A stretch of DNA of 64,000 nucleotides, taken from positions 96,714-160,713 of the forward strand of contig NZ_LMFZ01000004.1 of the NCBI RefSeq assembly GCF_001427305.1. Direction: 5' to 3'. This document shows, piece after piece, positions 42,949 through 53,188 of the stretch (position 1 is its first letter; every line of letters begins with the position of its first letter). Source of the DNA: Duganella sp. Root1480D1 (GTDB taxonomy: Bacteria; Pseudomonadota; Gammaproteobacteria; Burkholderiales; Burkholderiaceae_D). A program made the translations under genes and the position numbers. A model generated the notes under the pieces. It was not told where the DNA came from. It did no database searches and was given only the letters and a program-made list of their open reading frames with translations.

Positions 42949-43632
42949 CTACCTATTGACGCATTCGAGGCGATGGCCCTCACACCTGTCTCGAACTGCT
43001 TGCGCAAACGCTGTCATGGTTTCATAGGTCCGCTTTCGAATACCAGGGACCTGACTGACTTGCTGAAAGCTGGCGGCCAGTATGTCATGTACGGAGCGCA
43101 TTCCTAACGCGCGCAGCTCTGCTCGAGATTCCTCGCGCAGCCTCGGAATACAATCCAAAAATTCGGGGAAGAAGTAGCCCGAAAGCGCTGAGAAGCTATG
43201 CCCTTCATGCTTGGAAATCTCAGCCCACCGTTGCTTTAGAAGCTCGGTTTGAAGCCCGGAAAGCCGCGCGTCTATGGATGCATCGCATTCGACTATCTGG
43301 CGGACGGCAATCAGGAATTGAAGATACTCGCCGCCATTTGCCGGTATGATGCCAATCTCTGAAGCCATTTCCACAGCTTGAAACTCGGGAAAAGCGCTCC
43401 CAGTAAGTTCCTTCCATGACTTGGCCTTAGGAACCCATGTGCCCTCCCATAAGGAAGTGGCATATTGCGGAGGTTCAGTCGAAAGGCCACTATGCAATTC
43501 GTTGTGCCGCAACAGGATTCGAAGTGGCGTTCGACGTTGCATGGTTGCGCAAAAGGTCCAGCCTGCAAAAACGGTCGAGTTGGCAGCCACCATATCCCGT
43601 GCTAAAGCATCACTTCGCGCATCTTCACTCAT
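42949..43632 (-). CDS. Uncharacterised cargo protein with C-terminal helix-hairpin-helix
   Basis: A 227-residue protein on the opposite strand to the rest of the element. The C-terminal part (about 171-212) is a good helix-hairpin-helix: LRALGMRSVHDILAASFQQV, then the turn VPGIRKRTYETM. Such domains bind DNA without sequence preference, as in nucleases, helicases and repair proteins. The N-terminal 150 residues contain SLWEGTWVPKAKSWKELTGS and LLKQRWAEISKHEGHSFSAL; I recognise no enzyme motif there. There are four cysteines, no metal site is clear. An AGGGGG ribosome site precedes the ATG. As the only opposing gene, next to attR, it is the likely accessory trait, possibly a defence or DNA-handling function. 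Confidence 0.75.
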   Translation of the reverse strand: MSEDARSDALARDMVAANSTVFAGWTFCATMQRRTPLRILLRHNELHSGLSTEPPQYATSLWEGTWVPKAKSWKELTGSAFPEFQAVEMASEIGIIPANGGEYLQFLIAVRQIVECDASIDARLSGLQTELLKQRWAEISKHEGHSFSALSGYFFPEFLDCIPRLREESRAELRALGMRSVHDILAASFQQVSQVPGIRKRTYETMTAFAQAVRDRCEGHRLECVNR

Positions 43633-43744
43633 GGCTGCCCCCTCTTCCCAATATCAATGCGCTGCACTCGCAGATACATTGCAATCTAGCAGTTTGGGGG
43701 GCTAACGCAACCTTCTAGGAATTCCCTCCAGCCAGCCGAATTGA

Positions 43745-43766
43745 TGGTATTTTTGTTGGTATTTTT
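43745..43766 (+). repeat. Candidate integrase arm-binding sites, right end
   Basis: Two tandem copies of TGGTATTTTT (43745-43754 and 43757-43766), spaced 12 bases, 30 bases inside attR. They match the core of the left-end motifs, which fits the paired arm sites used by integrases of this class. Confidence 0.5.
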
Positions 43767-43795
43767 CATTAGTTTGATTGCCGGTCATAGGGGAA

Positions 43796-43818
43796 TTCGA
43801 TTCCAGTCGGGGGACCAA
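43796..43818 (+). repeat. attR, right attachment repeat
   Basis: A 23-base copy of the tRNA-Arg 3' end, reading TTCGATTCCAGTCGGGGG then ACCAA. The rest of the tRNA is missing, so this is the junction left by site-specific insertion. It marks the right border, 30 bases before the end of the next chromosomal gene. Confidence 0.9.
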
Positions 43819-43847
43819 CAGCGCCCTCAGCGGGACGTTCCCCCGTA

Positions 43848-44567
43848 TCAGCCGGCAATCCGGCGTGTGGCATCAAGCTTTGAAGCCAAGCCTAATATGC
43901 ACAGGCCGGCCAGCAGCATCATCCAGGTACCTGCCTCCGGCACGGCGAATACCCGCCACACTTCCATGTCGCCAAAAGTGATATTCGGCGATTTGTAGTC
44001 GCGCCCGTCGAGCAGGCTGGAATCGAAGTTGCTGCGCTCGGGGTCGATGTAGGAATACATGATCGAGTAGCCGCCATGCGTCAGGTCCCAGGGAACATAC
44101 AAATCATGCCCGGCGCCGAACACCGGTCCGGTCCTGGCATCGTTCCAGGTCTGGAAAGAACCGACGGTATCCAGCGCGTAGGTACGCGGGGTCTGGCGAT
44201 GCATCTGGTGCGACGTCAGGTTGAACAAGAAGCCGGTGCGCTTCTCATCTTCGGTCGTGATGTGGAATTTGCCGGACGAATCCCAGCTCTGCGGGTTGTA
44301 GCCGCCCACCTTGAACAGTTGCCCCAGTTCGTTGGTGGCTTCCATCACGGTAAAGGTCCTGCCCTTGCCGTCAACTGCCGCATGGAAATCCGCTGCGGTT
44401 TGTCCGTCGCGCTTCTTGTACAAGCGCTCCAGCCTGATCGGTCCATTGCCGAGCCAGGTCGATAGCTGGGCCAGGTCCGCATCCGTCAACAGCGGCGTTG
44501 CGCTGTGCGCCGTCGACAGCACTAGCAGAAAGATAGCGCCAGTCAGGCGCGTGAGTAGTTTAGCCAT
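43848..44567 (-). CDS. PEP-CTERM-anchored protein with TLD-like domain
   Basis: A 239-residue protein with a signal peptide (about 1-22, ending AHS). The domain (about 28-205) has LTDADLAQLSTWLGNG, RLERLYKKRDGQTAADFHAA, DGKGRTFTVMEAT and SWDSSGKFH, which resembles the TLD domain of eukaryotic oxidation-resistance proteins. The C-terminal sorting signal is VPEAGTWMMLLAGLCILGL with a basic end (RRIAG), a VPEA variant of PEP-CTERM. It should be exported and then processed by exosortase. GAGGAG lies just before the ATG. It was the downstream neighbour of tRNA-Arg before the element inserted. The TLD call is from pattern memory. Confidence 0.78.
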   Translation of the reverse strand: MAKLLTRLTGAIFLLVLSTAHSATPLLTDADLAQLSTWLGNGPIRLERLYKKRDGQTAADFHAAVDGKGRTFTVMEATNELGQLFKVGGYNPQSWDSSGKFHITTEDEKRTGFLFNLTSHQMHRQTPRTYALDTVGSFQTWNDARTGPVFGAGHDLYVPWDLTHGGYSIMYSYIDPERSNFDSSLLDGRDYKSPNITFGDMEVWRVFAVPEAGTWMMLLAGLCILGLASKLDATRRIAG

Positions 44568-44609
44568 GGCATTGCTCCTCCACGGCCGGACTATATCACT
44601 TCATTAAAA

Positions 44610-45002
44610 CTACGCGGGCACGACTGCCGTGACTTCAATCTCTACCCTTGCGCGCGGCTCCAGCAAGCCGGCAACTTCCACTGCGGTCATGGCCGGATAG
44701 TGCTTGCCGATCAGCTCGCGGTAGATAACGCCGATTTCTTGATAGGCGCCCATGTATTCGTGCTTGTCCACCACATACCAGGTCATGCGGGCAATGTGCT
44801 CCGGGCCGCCGCCCGCTTCCTTCAGCACGGTCAGGATGTTTTCGATGGCCTGTCGCACTTGTCCGGCGAAGTTATCCGTTTGAAATTCGCAATTGGCATC
44901 CCAGCCGATCATGCCGCTGACAAACACCATGCGCCCCGTCACTGCGATGCCATTGGAATAGCCGCGTGGACGCGCCCAGCCCGGCGGTTGTAGTACCTGC
45001 AT
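44610..45002 (-). CDS. RidA-family enamine/imine deaminase-like protein
   Basis: A 130-residue RidA/YjgF protein. It has the conserved GRMVFVSGMIGWDANCEFQT, FAGQVRQAIENILTVLKEAG and the C-terminal EPRARVEIEVTAVVPA, whose arginine (in ARVEIEV) is the substrate-carboxylate-binding residue in RidA. RidA proteins hydrolyse reactive enamines and imines to ketones and ammonia. In this operon it could act on the amino group of the non-aromatic product of the 2-aminobenzoyl-CoA monooxygenase/reductase, which is an enamine. This role is inference. It is the last gene of the operon, 9 bases after the acyl-CoA dehydrogenase gene. Confidence 0.88.
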   Translation of the reverse strand: MQVLQPPGWARPRGYSNGIAVTGRMVFVSGMIGWDANCEFQTDNFAGQVRQAIENILTVLKEAGGGPEHIARMTWYVVDKHEYMGAYQEIGVIYRELIGKHYPAMTAVEVAGLLEPRARVEIEVTAVVPA

Positions 45003-45011
45003 AGAAACTCC

Positions 45012-46172
<1,161 letters not shown>

Positions 46173-46173
46173 C

Positions 46174-47028
46174 TCAATCCCCCTCGAAAACAGGTTTCTG
46201 CTTCGCCACGAAGGCGTGATAGGCGCGATGGAAGTCGTTGGTGGCCATGCAGATGGCTTGCGCCTGTGCTTCCGCTTCGATGGCTTCGTCGACGCCCATA
46301 TTCCATTCCTGCTGCAGCATCTTCTTGGTCATGCCGTGGGCGAAGGTTGGGCCGCTGGCCAGGCCTTGCGCGAAGGCTTGCGCTGCGGCGAGCAGGCTTT
46401 CCGGCACGTGCAGGCTGTTGAAGAAGCCCCAGCGCTCGCCTTCCGTTCCCGACATCGAGCGGCCGGTGTACAGCAATTCGGCAGCGCGGCCCTGGCCGAT
46501 CACGCGCGGCAGCAAGGCGCAAGCACCCATATCGCAGCCGGCCAGGCCGACGCGGGTAAACAGGAAGGCGGTCTTGCTGCGCTCCGTGCCGAGGCGGATG
46601 TCGGAGCCCAGGGCCAGCATGGAGCCGGCACCGGCGCACACTCCATCGATGGCGGCGATCACCGGTTGCGGGCAGGCGCGCATGGCTTTCACCACGTCGC
46701 CGGTCATGCGGGTGAAGGCCAGCAGCCCCGGCATATCCAGCTTGGTCAGCGGGCCAATGATTTCGTGCACATCGCCACCGGAACAGAAGTTTTCGCCGGC
46801 GCCGGTGATGACAATCACCTTGACGTCGTCGGCATAGGCCAGCGTGCGGAACAGCTCACGCAGTTCGGCATAGGAATCGAAGGTGAGCGGGTTCTTGCGC
46901 TCGGGGCGGTCGAGAGTGAGCGTGGCGACGCCCTGCTCCACCGTGAACTGAAAGTGCTTGGCCTGGTAAGCGGCGAGCTGCACGCGGTTGCCTGGCAGGT
47001 GCTGCGGTTCCCCTTGCAGGTATTTCAT
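46174..47028 (-). CDS. Enoyl-CoA hydratase/isomerase
   Basis: A 284-residue crotonase-fold protein. The oxyanion-hole motifs are [19 protein letters not shown] and [20 protein letters not shown]; the glutamate that usually serves as base corresponds to a position near [18 protein letters not shown], which is Asp or Cys here, so the reaction might differ from simple hydration. Family members act on CoA thioesters in beta-oxidation and in ring cleavage of aromatic-CoA compounds. The N-terminus has about 25 extra residues before the crotonase core. The ATG overlaps the MarR stop by 4 bases. Confidence 0.9.
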   Translation of the reverse strand: MKYLQGEPQHLPGNRVQLAAYQAKHFQFTVEQGVATLTLDRPERKNPLTFDSYAELRELFRTLAYADDVKVIVITGAGENFCSGGDVHEIIGPLTKLDMPGLLAFTRMTGDVVKAMRACPQPVIAAIDGVCAGAGSMLALGSDIRLGTERSKTAFLFTRVGLAGCDMGACALLPRVIGQGRAAELLYTGRSMSGTEGERWGFFNSLHVPESLLAAAQAFAQGLASGPTFAHGMTKKMLQQEWNMGVDEAIEAEAQAQAICMATNDFHRAYHAFVAKQKPVFEGD

Positions 47029-47510
47029 GGTTTGTCCTTTTGTTCGCGGGCGTACAGGTGGCCCTTCATTTGCGACAGCAGTTCGATCAGCTGTCCCTTG
47101 TCTTCTTGCGAAATCTCTTGCAGCAGTTCAGCGACCCAGCTTTCGTGGACTTCGGCCATCTGCGCGAACGCTTTGCGTCCGGCCGCCGTGAGCTTGACGC
47201 TGAAGGCGCGGCCGTCTTTCGGATCGGGAACCCGGACCACCAGGTTTTCCTGTTCCAACTGGTCGGTGATGCCGGTGACGTTGCCGCCAGTGACCATCAT
47301 GCGCTTCGAGAGCTCCCCCATGCGCAGGCCTTCCGGGTGGCGCTCGAGTTGCGCCATCAGGTCGAAGCGCGGCAGCGTGATGCCAAACTCGGCGCGCAGG
47401 CGGCTGCGGATTTCCGCTTCGATCTTGGTGGTGCAGGAGAGCATGCGCAGCCACAGTTTCAGCGACTGGTGATGGTCGTTGGTCAGGCGGCTTTCCAGGT
47501 CTAATTGCAT
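47025..47510 (-). CDS. MarR-family regulator of the anthranilate operon
   Basis: A 161-residue MarR protein with the winged helix at about 50-115: [40 protein letters not shown] and the wing [20 protein letters not shown]. MarR proteins in CoA-dependent aromatic pathways repress until the CoA-thioester substrate binds. The likely target is the AT-rich region 52,377-52,462 upstream of the operon. The ATG at 47510 has AAGGAAA 11 bases upstream; a GTG nine codons earlier is possible. It overlaps the following gene as ATGA and is inside the operon it probably controls. Confidence 0.88.
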   Translation of the reverse strand: MQLDLESRLTNDHHQSLKLWLRMLSCTTKIEAEIRSRLRAEFGITLPRFDLMAQLERHPEGLRMGELSKRMMVTGGNVTGITDQLEQENLVVRVPDPKDGRAFSVKLTAAGRKAFAQMAEVHESWVAELLQEISQEDKGQLIELLSQMKGHLYAREQKDKP

Positions 47511-47523
47511 CGTACTGGTTTCC

Positions 47524-48324
47524 TTACATGACTTCACCGCCGGCGACGGCGATGGATTGTCCGGTCATTGCGCCCGATGCCGGCTGGCAGAGCCAGGCCA
47601 CGGCGTTGGCGACTTCTTCCACCTGCACCAGCTTCTGTTGCGGGTTGCCGGCAGCCAGTTCAGCGCGCGCCTGCTCTTCGCTGCGGCCAGTCTTTTGCAT
47701 GATGTTGGCAATGGCGTCCTGCACGATTTCGGTGTCGGTGTAGCCGGGGCAGACCGCATTCACCGTGATGTTTTTGGTCGCCAGTTCCAGCGCTAGCGAT
47801 TTCGTCAGGCCGACCAGGCCATGTTTGGCTGCGACATAGGCGCTGACGTATTTATAGCCTTTCAGGCCGGCGGTGGAGGCGATGTTGATGATCCTGCCCC
47901 AGCCTTTTTCCAGCATTTGCGGCAGTACCGCCTGCGTACAGTGGAAGGCGCCGGTCAGGTTCACATCGAGCATCCGCTGCCAATGCTGGCTGGAGGTCTT
48001 CGCAAACGGTGCGGGCTGCGCCTGCCCTGCATTGTTCAGCAGGATGGTGATGGGGCCGAGTTGCTGCGCAGCTGTGGCAATGGCTGCGTGGACTGCCGCT
48101 TCGTCGGTCACGTCCAGCACGCATGTTCCCACTTGCGGCCCCGGTACGTCCGGCGCCTGTCCCCGAGGGTATTCGCGCAGGACTTCGGCGGCTCGATCAA
48201 GGGAAGCAGCATCGCGGCCGGCGATGGTCACGTTTGCGCCCTGCGCAAGCAGCGCACGCGCGCATGCGAGGCCGATGCCGCGGCTGCCGCCGGTAATGAA
48301 AGCGTGGTGGCCGATGAGGGTCAT
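47524..48324 (-). CDS. SDR-family dehydrogenase
   Basis: A 266-residue classical short-chain dehydrogenase. The NAD(P)-binding TGGSRGIGLACARALL is at about residues 11-26, then NNAGQAQPAPF, the active-site Ser in INIASTAGLKGYK, and Tyr/Lys in YVAAKHGLVG (SAYVAAK). Such enzymes oxidise 3-hydroxyacyl-CoA; here it may oxidise the hydroxyl or reduce the oxo group formed on the ring by the monooxygenase/reductase. It is 3 bases after that gene. Confidence 0.9.
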   Translation of the reverse strand: MTLIGHHAFITGGSRGIGLACARALLAQGANVTIAGRDAASLDRAAEVLREYPRGQAPDVPGPQVGTCVLDVTDEAAVHAAIATAAQQLGPITILLNNAGQAQPAPFAKTSSQHWQRMLDVNLTGAFHCTQAVLPQMLEKGWGRIINIASTAGLKGYKYVSAYVAAKHGLVGLTKSLALELATKNITVNAVCPGYTDTEIVQDAIANIMQKTGRSEEQARAELAAGNPQQKLVQVEEVANAVAWLCQPASGAMTGQSIAVAGGEVM

Positions 48325-48327
48325 TAT

Positions 48328-50724
48328 TCAACCCTCCAGCAACTTGGCTGCGAGTTGTTGCGGCGTCAGGCCGGCACTGGCCGCGGCCAGTTGGCGCTCG
48401 CGTTCAAGATTGCGCTCGAGCTGCTGCTTGCCGGCAAGGTACTGCTTCGGCCACGCCACCGGAGTGTAGCCAAGCCTGGCCGCCTCGCCCAGCGTCCAGG
48501 AAGGATTTGCGAGATGCGGGCGCCCCACCGCGCAAAGGTCGGCACGGCCCGCAGCAATGATGCCGTTGGCATGGTCCGCCTCGAAAATCGAACCGACCGC
48601 AATGGTCGGAATCCCCGCTTCGTTGCGCACGCGGTCCGCAAACGGCGTCTGGAACATGCGGCCGAAAACCGGCTTTTCCAGCTTGCTGACCTGTCCCGAC
48701 GAGCAATCGATCATGTCGGCGCCAGCCTGCTTGAACAGGCGCGCAATCTGCACCGCATCGTCCGGCGTAATGCCCCCTTCGACCCAGTCATGCGCCGAGA
48801 TGCGCACGCTCATCGGCTTATGCGCCGGCCACGCGGCGCGCATGGCCGCGAACACGCGCAAAGGGAAGCGGCAGCGATTCTCAAGCGAGCCGCCATACTC
48901 GTCGCCGCGTTCATTGGTCAGTGGCGAGATGAAGGACGACAGCAGGTAGCCGTGCGCGCAATGCAGCTCCAGCCAGTCGAAACCGGCTTCTTCGGCCGCC
49001 AGCGTGGCACGCACAAAATCGGCTTCGATTCGGCGCATGTCTTCCGTGCTCGCGGTGCGCGCCACCTGCGACACCCCCGCCAGGTATTGCTGCTGCGAGG
49101 CGGCGACCAGCGGCCAATTGCCTTTGTCGAGCGGCAGGTCGATGCCATCCCACATAGCGCGGGTCGAGCCCTTGGCGCCTGCGTGGCCAAGCTGCAGGCC
49201 TATTTTGGCATCCGTGTTCTGGTGGACGAAATCGACAATGCGCTTCCAGGCCATGGTGTGCGCCGGCGCATACATGCCCGGGCAGAACGGCGTGATGCGG
49301 GCATCGGCGGAAACGCAGGTCATTTCCGCCATCACCAGCGCGGCGCCGCCCATGGCACGCGAGCCCAGGTGGGCCATGTGCCAGTCGCCTACGCAACCGT
49401 CGACGGCGCTGTATTGCGCCATCGGCGACACGATGATGCGGTTTTTCAGCACCAGCTCACGCACCTTGTAAGGCGTGAACATGGGCGGCACGGAGCCGCC
49501 GTCACCCGGCGCGCGGGACGAGGCCGCAGGCTGTGGCAGCCCGGCTTGCGCGAACGCCCGTTCGGCCAACCAGCGCTCAAAGCCAGCCACGTAGCCTTTG
49601 TCGCGCAGGCGCAGGTTTTCATGCGACAGGCGCTGGCTGCGGGTCAGCATCGAATAGGCAAACTGCGGCGCTTCCATTGCGGTGTAGCGCTGCACGTTCT
49701 CGAACCACTCCATCGAATTACGCGCTGCGCTCTGGATCTTCAGCACTTCGACTGCGCGTACTTCCTGGTACGCGGCCAGTGCGGCGGCGGCGCTGCCGTG
49801 CGCGGCAAAGCAGCGCGCCAGTTCGATCGCGTCTTCCAGCGCCAGCTTGGTGCCGGAACCGATCGAGAAATGCGCGGAGTGCGCCGCATCGCCCATCAGT
49901 ACCACCGGCACGTCGCCATTCCAGTGCAACCACTTCCGGCAGACGATGCGCGGGAACTTGATCCACACATTCGATCCGCGCAGGTGGGCCGCGTTGGACA
50001 TCAGTTTGTGCCCTTCCAGCCGTTCGGCGAACAGCTTCTCGCACCAGGCCAGCGCTTCTTCCTGCGACATGTCGTCCAGTCCGGCGGCACGCCACACGGA
50101 TTCCGGCGTTTCGATGATGAAGGTCGAGGTCTCGCCGTCGTACTGGTAGATGTGCGCCTGGAACCAGCCATGTTCCGTTTGCTGGAAATCGAAGGTGAAG
50201 GCATCGAACTTCCGGGTCGTTCCCAGCCAGACGAAACGGCACTGGCGCGCCTCGATCATCGGCTGGAACGTCTCTTCATAGCGCGCCCGCACGCGCGAGT
50301 TCAGGCCGTCCGATGCGATCACCAGGTCGGCTTGGTAGCGCGCCGCCAGTTCCTGGTCGTCCTGCACGTCGGTCTCGAACACCAGTTCCACACCAAGTTC
50401 TTCGCAACGCTGCTGCAGGATGTTAAGCAGGCGTTTGCGGCCGATTCCGCAGAATCCATGGCCACCCGAAGTGACTTTCTGCCCCTTGAAGAAAACGTCG
50501 ATATCGTCCCAGTGGTTAAAGGACTGCAGGATTTCGCGCGCCGTCTTTTCATCGGCCGCCACCAGGTTGCCCAGGGTCTGGTCGGAAAACACCACGCCCC
50601 AGCCGAAGGTATCGTAAGGCCGGTTGCGCTCCACCACGACAATGCGGTGCGACGGGTCCTGCTTTTTCATCAGCAGGGCAAAATACAGGCCGGCGGGGCC
50701 GCCGCCAATACAAACGATATTCAT
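48328..50724 (-). CDS. abmA: 2-Aminobenzoyl-CoA monooxygenase/reductase-like fusion enzyme
   Basis: A 798-residue two-part flavoenzyme. The N-terminal half (about 1-390) is an FAD monooxygenase: [21 protein letters not shown]-motif-like [14 protein letters not shown], and [20 protein letters not shown]. The C-terminal half (about 415-780) is an old-yellow-enzyme FMN barrel: [53 protein letters not shown] and [20 protein letters not shown]. This fusion is that of the known anthraniloyl-CoA monooxygenase/reductase, which hydroxylates and then reduces the ring to a non-aromatic ketone. The stand-alone salicylyl-CoA 5-hydroxylase is the nearest alternative. With the CoA ligase gene upstream the pathway assignment is strong. 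Symbol from the Azoarcus pathway, from memory. Confidence 0.87.
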   Translation of the reverse strand: MNIVCIGGGPAGLYFALLMKKQDPSHRIVVVERNRPYDTFGWGVVFSDQTLGNLVAADEKTAREILQSFNHWDDIDVFFKGQKVTSGGHGFCGIGRKRLLNILQQRCEELGVELVFETDVQDDQELAARYQADLVIASDGLNSRVRARYEETFQPMIEARQCRFVWLGTTRKFDAFTFDFQQTEHGWFQAHIYQYDGETSTFIIETPESVWRAAGLDDMSQEEALAWCEKLFAERLEGHKLMSNAAHLRGSNVWIKFPRIVCRKWLHWNGDVPVVLMGDAAHSAHFSIGSGTKLALEDAIELARCFAAHGSAAAALAAYQEVRAVEVLKIQSAARNSMEWFENVQRYTAMEAPQFAYSMLTRSQRLSHENLRLRDKGYVAGFERWLAERAFAQAGLPQPAASSRAPGDGGSVPPMFTPYKVRELVLKNRIIVSPMAQYSAVDGCVGDWHMAHLGSRAMGGAALVMAEMTCVSADARITPFCPGMYAPAHTMAWKRIVDFVHQNTDAKIGLQLGHAGAKGSTRAMWDGIDLPLDKGNWPLVAASQQQYLAGVSQVARTASTEDMRRIEADFVRATLAAEEAGFDWLELHCAHGYLLSSFISPLTNERGDEYGGSLENRCRFPLRVFAAMRAAWPAHKPMSVRISAHDWVEGGITPDDAVQIARLFKQAGADMIDCSSGQVSKLEKPVFGRMFQTPFADRVRNEAGIPTIAVGSIFEADHANGIIAAGRADLCAVGRPHLANPSWTLGEAARLGYTPVAWPKQYLAGKQQLERNLERERQLAAASAGLTPQQLAAKLLEG

Positions 50725-50732
50725 GCGATTCC

Positions 50733-52376
50733 TCAGGTGCTGCGGAGTTTGAAGCGTTGCAGCTTGCCGGTTTCAGTGCGCGGCAGCGACGACAGGAAGC
50801 GGATCGAGCGCGGATATTTGTACGGCGCGATCTGCTCCTTGACGAAATCCTGCAGCTGGGCTGCCATCCCCGGCGACGGTTCGAAGCCGGGCTTCAGCAC
50901 GACATGCGCTTCCACGACCTGGCCGCGCTCTTCGTCCGGCTTGCCGACCACGCCGCATTCCGCCACGGCGGGATGGCGCAGCAAGACATCTTCCACTTCG
51001 GGGCCGGCAATGTTGTAGCCGGCGGAGATGATCATGTCGTCGGTGCGCGAACGGTAGAAGAAATAGCCGTCGGCATCCATTTCATAGGCGTCGCCAGTCA
51101 GGTTCCAGCCATTCAGGACGTAGTCGCGCTGGCGCGGATCGTCCAGGTAGCGGCAGCCGGTCGGGCCTTTCACGGCCAGGCGGCCGACGATGCCGGGTCC
51201 GACCGGCAGGCCTTGCTTATCGACCACGCAGGCGCGGTAGCCGGGAATCGGCTTGCCGGTGGCGCCCGGGCGAATCTCGTCGCCCGCTGCGGAGATGAAG
51301 ATATGCAGCATTTCAGTCGCACCGATGCCGTCGATCATGCGCAGGCCGGTGGCCTGCTGCCATGCTTCGCGCGTTGCCACCGGCAGCGCCTCGCCGGCCG
51401 AGACGGACTTCTTCAGGCTGGACAAGTCGTATTTGCCGGTCAACGCCGCCATCTGGCGGTAGAAAGTCGGGGCTGTGAAGCAGATCGTGGCGCGGTATTT
51501 TTCAATGGACTGCAGCAGCGCTTCCGGCGTCAGTTTCTCCAGCAGCACGGAGGCGGCGCCCACGCGCAGCGGGAACAGCAGCAGGCCGCCAAGGCCGAAA
51601 GTAAACGCCAGCGGCGGCGTGCCGATGAACAGGTCGGCGACTTCCGACTTGAGGATGTGGCGCGGGAAGCAGTCGCAGATGGCCAGCACGTCGCGATGGA
51701 AGTGGATGGTGCCTTTCGGGACGCCGGTCGTGCCGGAGGTGAAACTGATCAGGCAGATATCGTCGGCTGCCGTATCGCATGCAGCGGCGCTTGCCGGCTG
51801 CGCCGCCATCAGGGCATCGAGCGAGCGCTCCTGCGCCAGGCCGGCCTGCGCCTCGGCCGGCACGTTGAACCACACGATCCGCTCGGGGCGGTTTGGCGCT
51901 GCTTCAATTTCCTCGCGCAAGGCATGGGCGCATAGCACCGCCTGCACTTGCGCCTTCTGCATGATGACGCCCAGCTCGCGGGCCCGCAGCAGCGGCATGG
52001 TGGGCACGGCAATCAGGCCCGCCTTGAGCACGGCCAGCACGGCGGCAGCCATCATCGGATGGTTGGCGCCGCGCAGCAGTACGCGGTTGCCGGGCACCAG
52101 TCCCATCGGGCCGCGCAGGACGTTGACGATGCGGTCGACCTGCTGCTGCAGTTCGGCGTAAGACCAGTTGATGCCTTCGCCGTGCAAGGCCGGGCGCCCG
52201 CCGCGGCCTGCCGCAACGGCCTGGTCGAGGATGTCGGCCACGCAGTTCACGCGCGACGGATACTGCAACTCCGGGAGGTCGAACACCAGGTCCGGCCATT
52301 GGTCGGCCGGCGGTAGGTGCTGGCGCGCGAACTGGTCGAGATGCGCGCTCGGTTCTGCTGCAGTGGGTCTGTTCAT
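50733..52376 (-). CDS. abmG: 2-Aminobenzoate/benzoate-CoA ligase
   Basis: A 547-residue adenylate-forming ligase. It has [20 protein letters not shown] (the ATP P-loop), [35 protein letters not shown] and the catalytic lysine in [13 protein letters not shown] near the C-terminus. It activates an aromatic acid to its CoA thioester; given the following gene, 2-aminobenzoate is the best guess, with benzoate or salicylate as alternatives. First gene of the catabolic operon. The leader 52,377-52,462 is AT-rich near 52,430 with direct GTTTA copies on the minus strand, a possible operator for the MarR protein, but no clear palindrome was seen. Confidence 0.88.
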   Translation of the reverse strand: MNRPTAAEPSAHLDQFARQHLPPADQWPDLVFDLPELQYPSRVNCVADILDQAVAAGRGGRPALHGEGINWSYAELQQQVDRIVNVLRGPMGLVPGNRVLLRGANHPMMAAAVLAVLKAGLIAVPTMPLLRARELGVIMQKAQVQAVLCAHALREEIEAAPNRPERIVWFNVPAEAQAGLAQERSLDALMAAQPASAAACDTAADDICLISFTSGTTGVPKGTIHFHRDVLAICDCFPRHILKSEVADLFIGTPPLAFTFGLGGLLLFPLRVGAASVLLEKLTPEALLQSIEKYRATICFTAPTFYRQMAALTGKYDLSSLKKSVSAGEALPVATREAWQQATGLRMIDGIGATEMLHIFISAAGDEIRPGATGKPIPGYRACVVDKQGLPVGPGIVGRLAVKGPTGCRYLDDPRQRDYVLNGWNLTGDAYEMDADGYFFYRSRTDDMIISAGYNIAGPEVEDVLLRHPAVAECGVVGKPDEERGQVVEAHVVLKPGFEPSPGMAAQLQDFVKEQIAPYKYPRSIRFLSSLPRTETGKLQRFKLRST

Positions 52377-52462
52377 GGTCGCCTGGGTAAGGTTCGGTTG
52401 AAAGTACAGCCTGCGGTGCAGACTACTTTAAACCTAAACTATATTTACCGCAAGCGCGGGCC

Positions 52463-53170
52463 TCAGCCCTGGCGCACCAGCGAGGATTGGTGCAGCACCG
52501 CCCGGATCACCTCCGTCAGCGCCGCCTGCACTGCCTGGTTGCTGGTGTGGCCGCCCATCAGCGGCTTCAGGGACGCCGCCGCGCCGTGCAGGCCCAGCGT
52601 GGTGCAGCCGGTGTGCAGGCGTTCCAGCCGCACGCGGGCTTCCGCCTGCTCATCGTGCGCCAGCAGCGCATCGATCTCGTTGCTGGCCGCCGTAAGCTGG
52701 TTCTGGAAGCCGGTCAGGTAGACCAGCAGGCGGTCGGCGGCGATCCCCAGCCGCACCAGGGTGGCCGCCGGGTCTTCCGCCCGATGCTCGTAGCCATTTT
52801 CTGCCTGGTCGAGGAAGGCGCCCAGGTGGGCGCGCACCTGCTCCGACTGGAATGGCTTGACGATATAGCCGGTGGCGCCGGCCAGGGTGGCCTGCTGCAC
52901 GGTTTCCTTGTCGGTGGCGGAGGACACCAGCACGAACGGTACTTCCGCCAGCTCGCCATGTTCGCGCACGCGCTGCAGCAGCTCGATGCCGGACAGGCGC
53001 GGCATGCGCAGGTCGCAGAAGACGATGCCCGGGCGCAGGCCGTTCTCCAGTTGCTGCCAAGCGTCGGCGCCATCCTCCGCCTCGACGATCTCGAACTTGC
53101 CGCAACCGTCGATCAGGTGCATCAGCACCATGCGTGAGACTACGTCGTCGTCGACTACCAATACTTTCAT
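52463..53170 (-). CDS. Response regulator with C-terminal Hpt-like helical domain
   Basis: A 235-residue protein. The receiver domain (1-122) has the acidic pair in VVDDDV, phosphoacceptor Asp53 in VFCDLRMPRLSG, and Lys in YIVKPFQSEQ. After a linker, the C-terminal region (about 135-230) is all-helical and has LHTGCTTLGLHGAAASLKPL, which looks like a degenerate Hpt domain (the His of LHT may be the phosphorylated one). There is no DNA-binding domain. It likely passes phosphate to a further partner or acts through protein interaction. It follows the hybrid kinase gene by 18 bases, so they form one operon. Confidence 0.85.
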   Translation of the reverse strand: MKVLVVDDDVVSRMVLMHLIDGCGKFEIVEAEDGADAWQQLENGLRPGIVFCDLRMPRLSGIELLQRVREHGELAEVPFVLVSSATDKETVQQATLAGATGYIVKPFQSEQVRAHLGAFLDQAENGYEHRAEDPAATLVRLGIAADRLLVYLTGFQNQLTAASNEIDALLAHDEQAEARVRLERLHTGCTTLGLHGAAASLKPLMGGHTSNQAVQAALTEVIRAVLHQSSLVRQG

Positions 53171-53188
53171 GCTCTCTCCGCTTTTATT

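Larger units (their letters stand above)
39542..43818. mobile_element. Small integrative element inserted in tRNA-Arg
   Basis: The 4.28 kb segment is bounded by direct repeats of the tRNA 3' end (39,542-39,565 and 43,796-43,818). It starts with a tyrosine integrase transcribed away from the tRNA. It carries four small DNA-binding or replication-like genes in one direction, then an opposing cargo gene. Base composition is visibly lower in GC than the flanks. No capsid, transfer or relaxase gene is present, so it would need a helper phage or conjugative element to spread, like P4-type satellites. It may also be decayed. The borders are read directly; mobility is inferred. Confidence 0.85.

Noticed and set aside
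42557..42959. Two short plus-strand open frames (94 and 86 codons) in the element's gap
   Set aside because: Neither has a ribosome site or family pattern, one crosses the 13-bp repeat and the other runs into the opposing gene. Kept only as a note in the gap entry.
39490..43818. Direct tRNA repeats as a CRISPR-like or IS-generated duplication
   Set aside because: Only two copies exist, they are the tRNA 3' end, and an integrase is adjacent. This is the known pattern of site-specific integration, not of CRISPR or transposon target duplication.
47821..51018. A 1065-codon plus-strand open frame opposite the SDR and monooxygenase/reductase genes
   Set aside because: Same shadow effect. It spans two good genes and their junction, and shows no domain or ribosome site.
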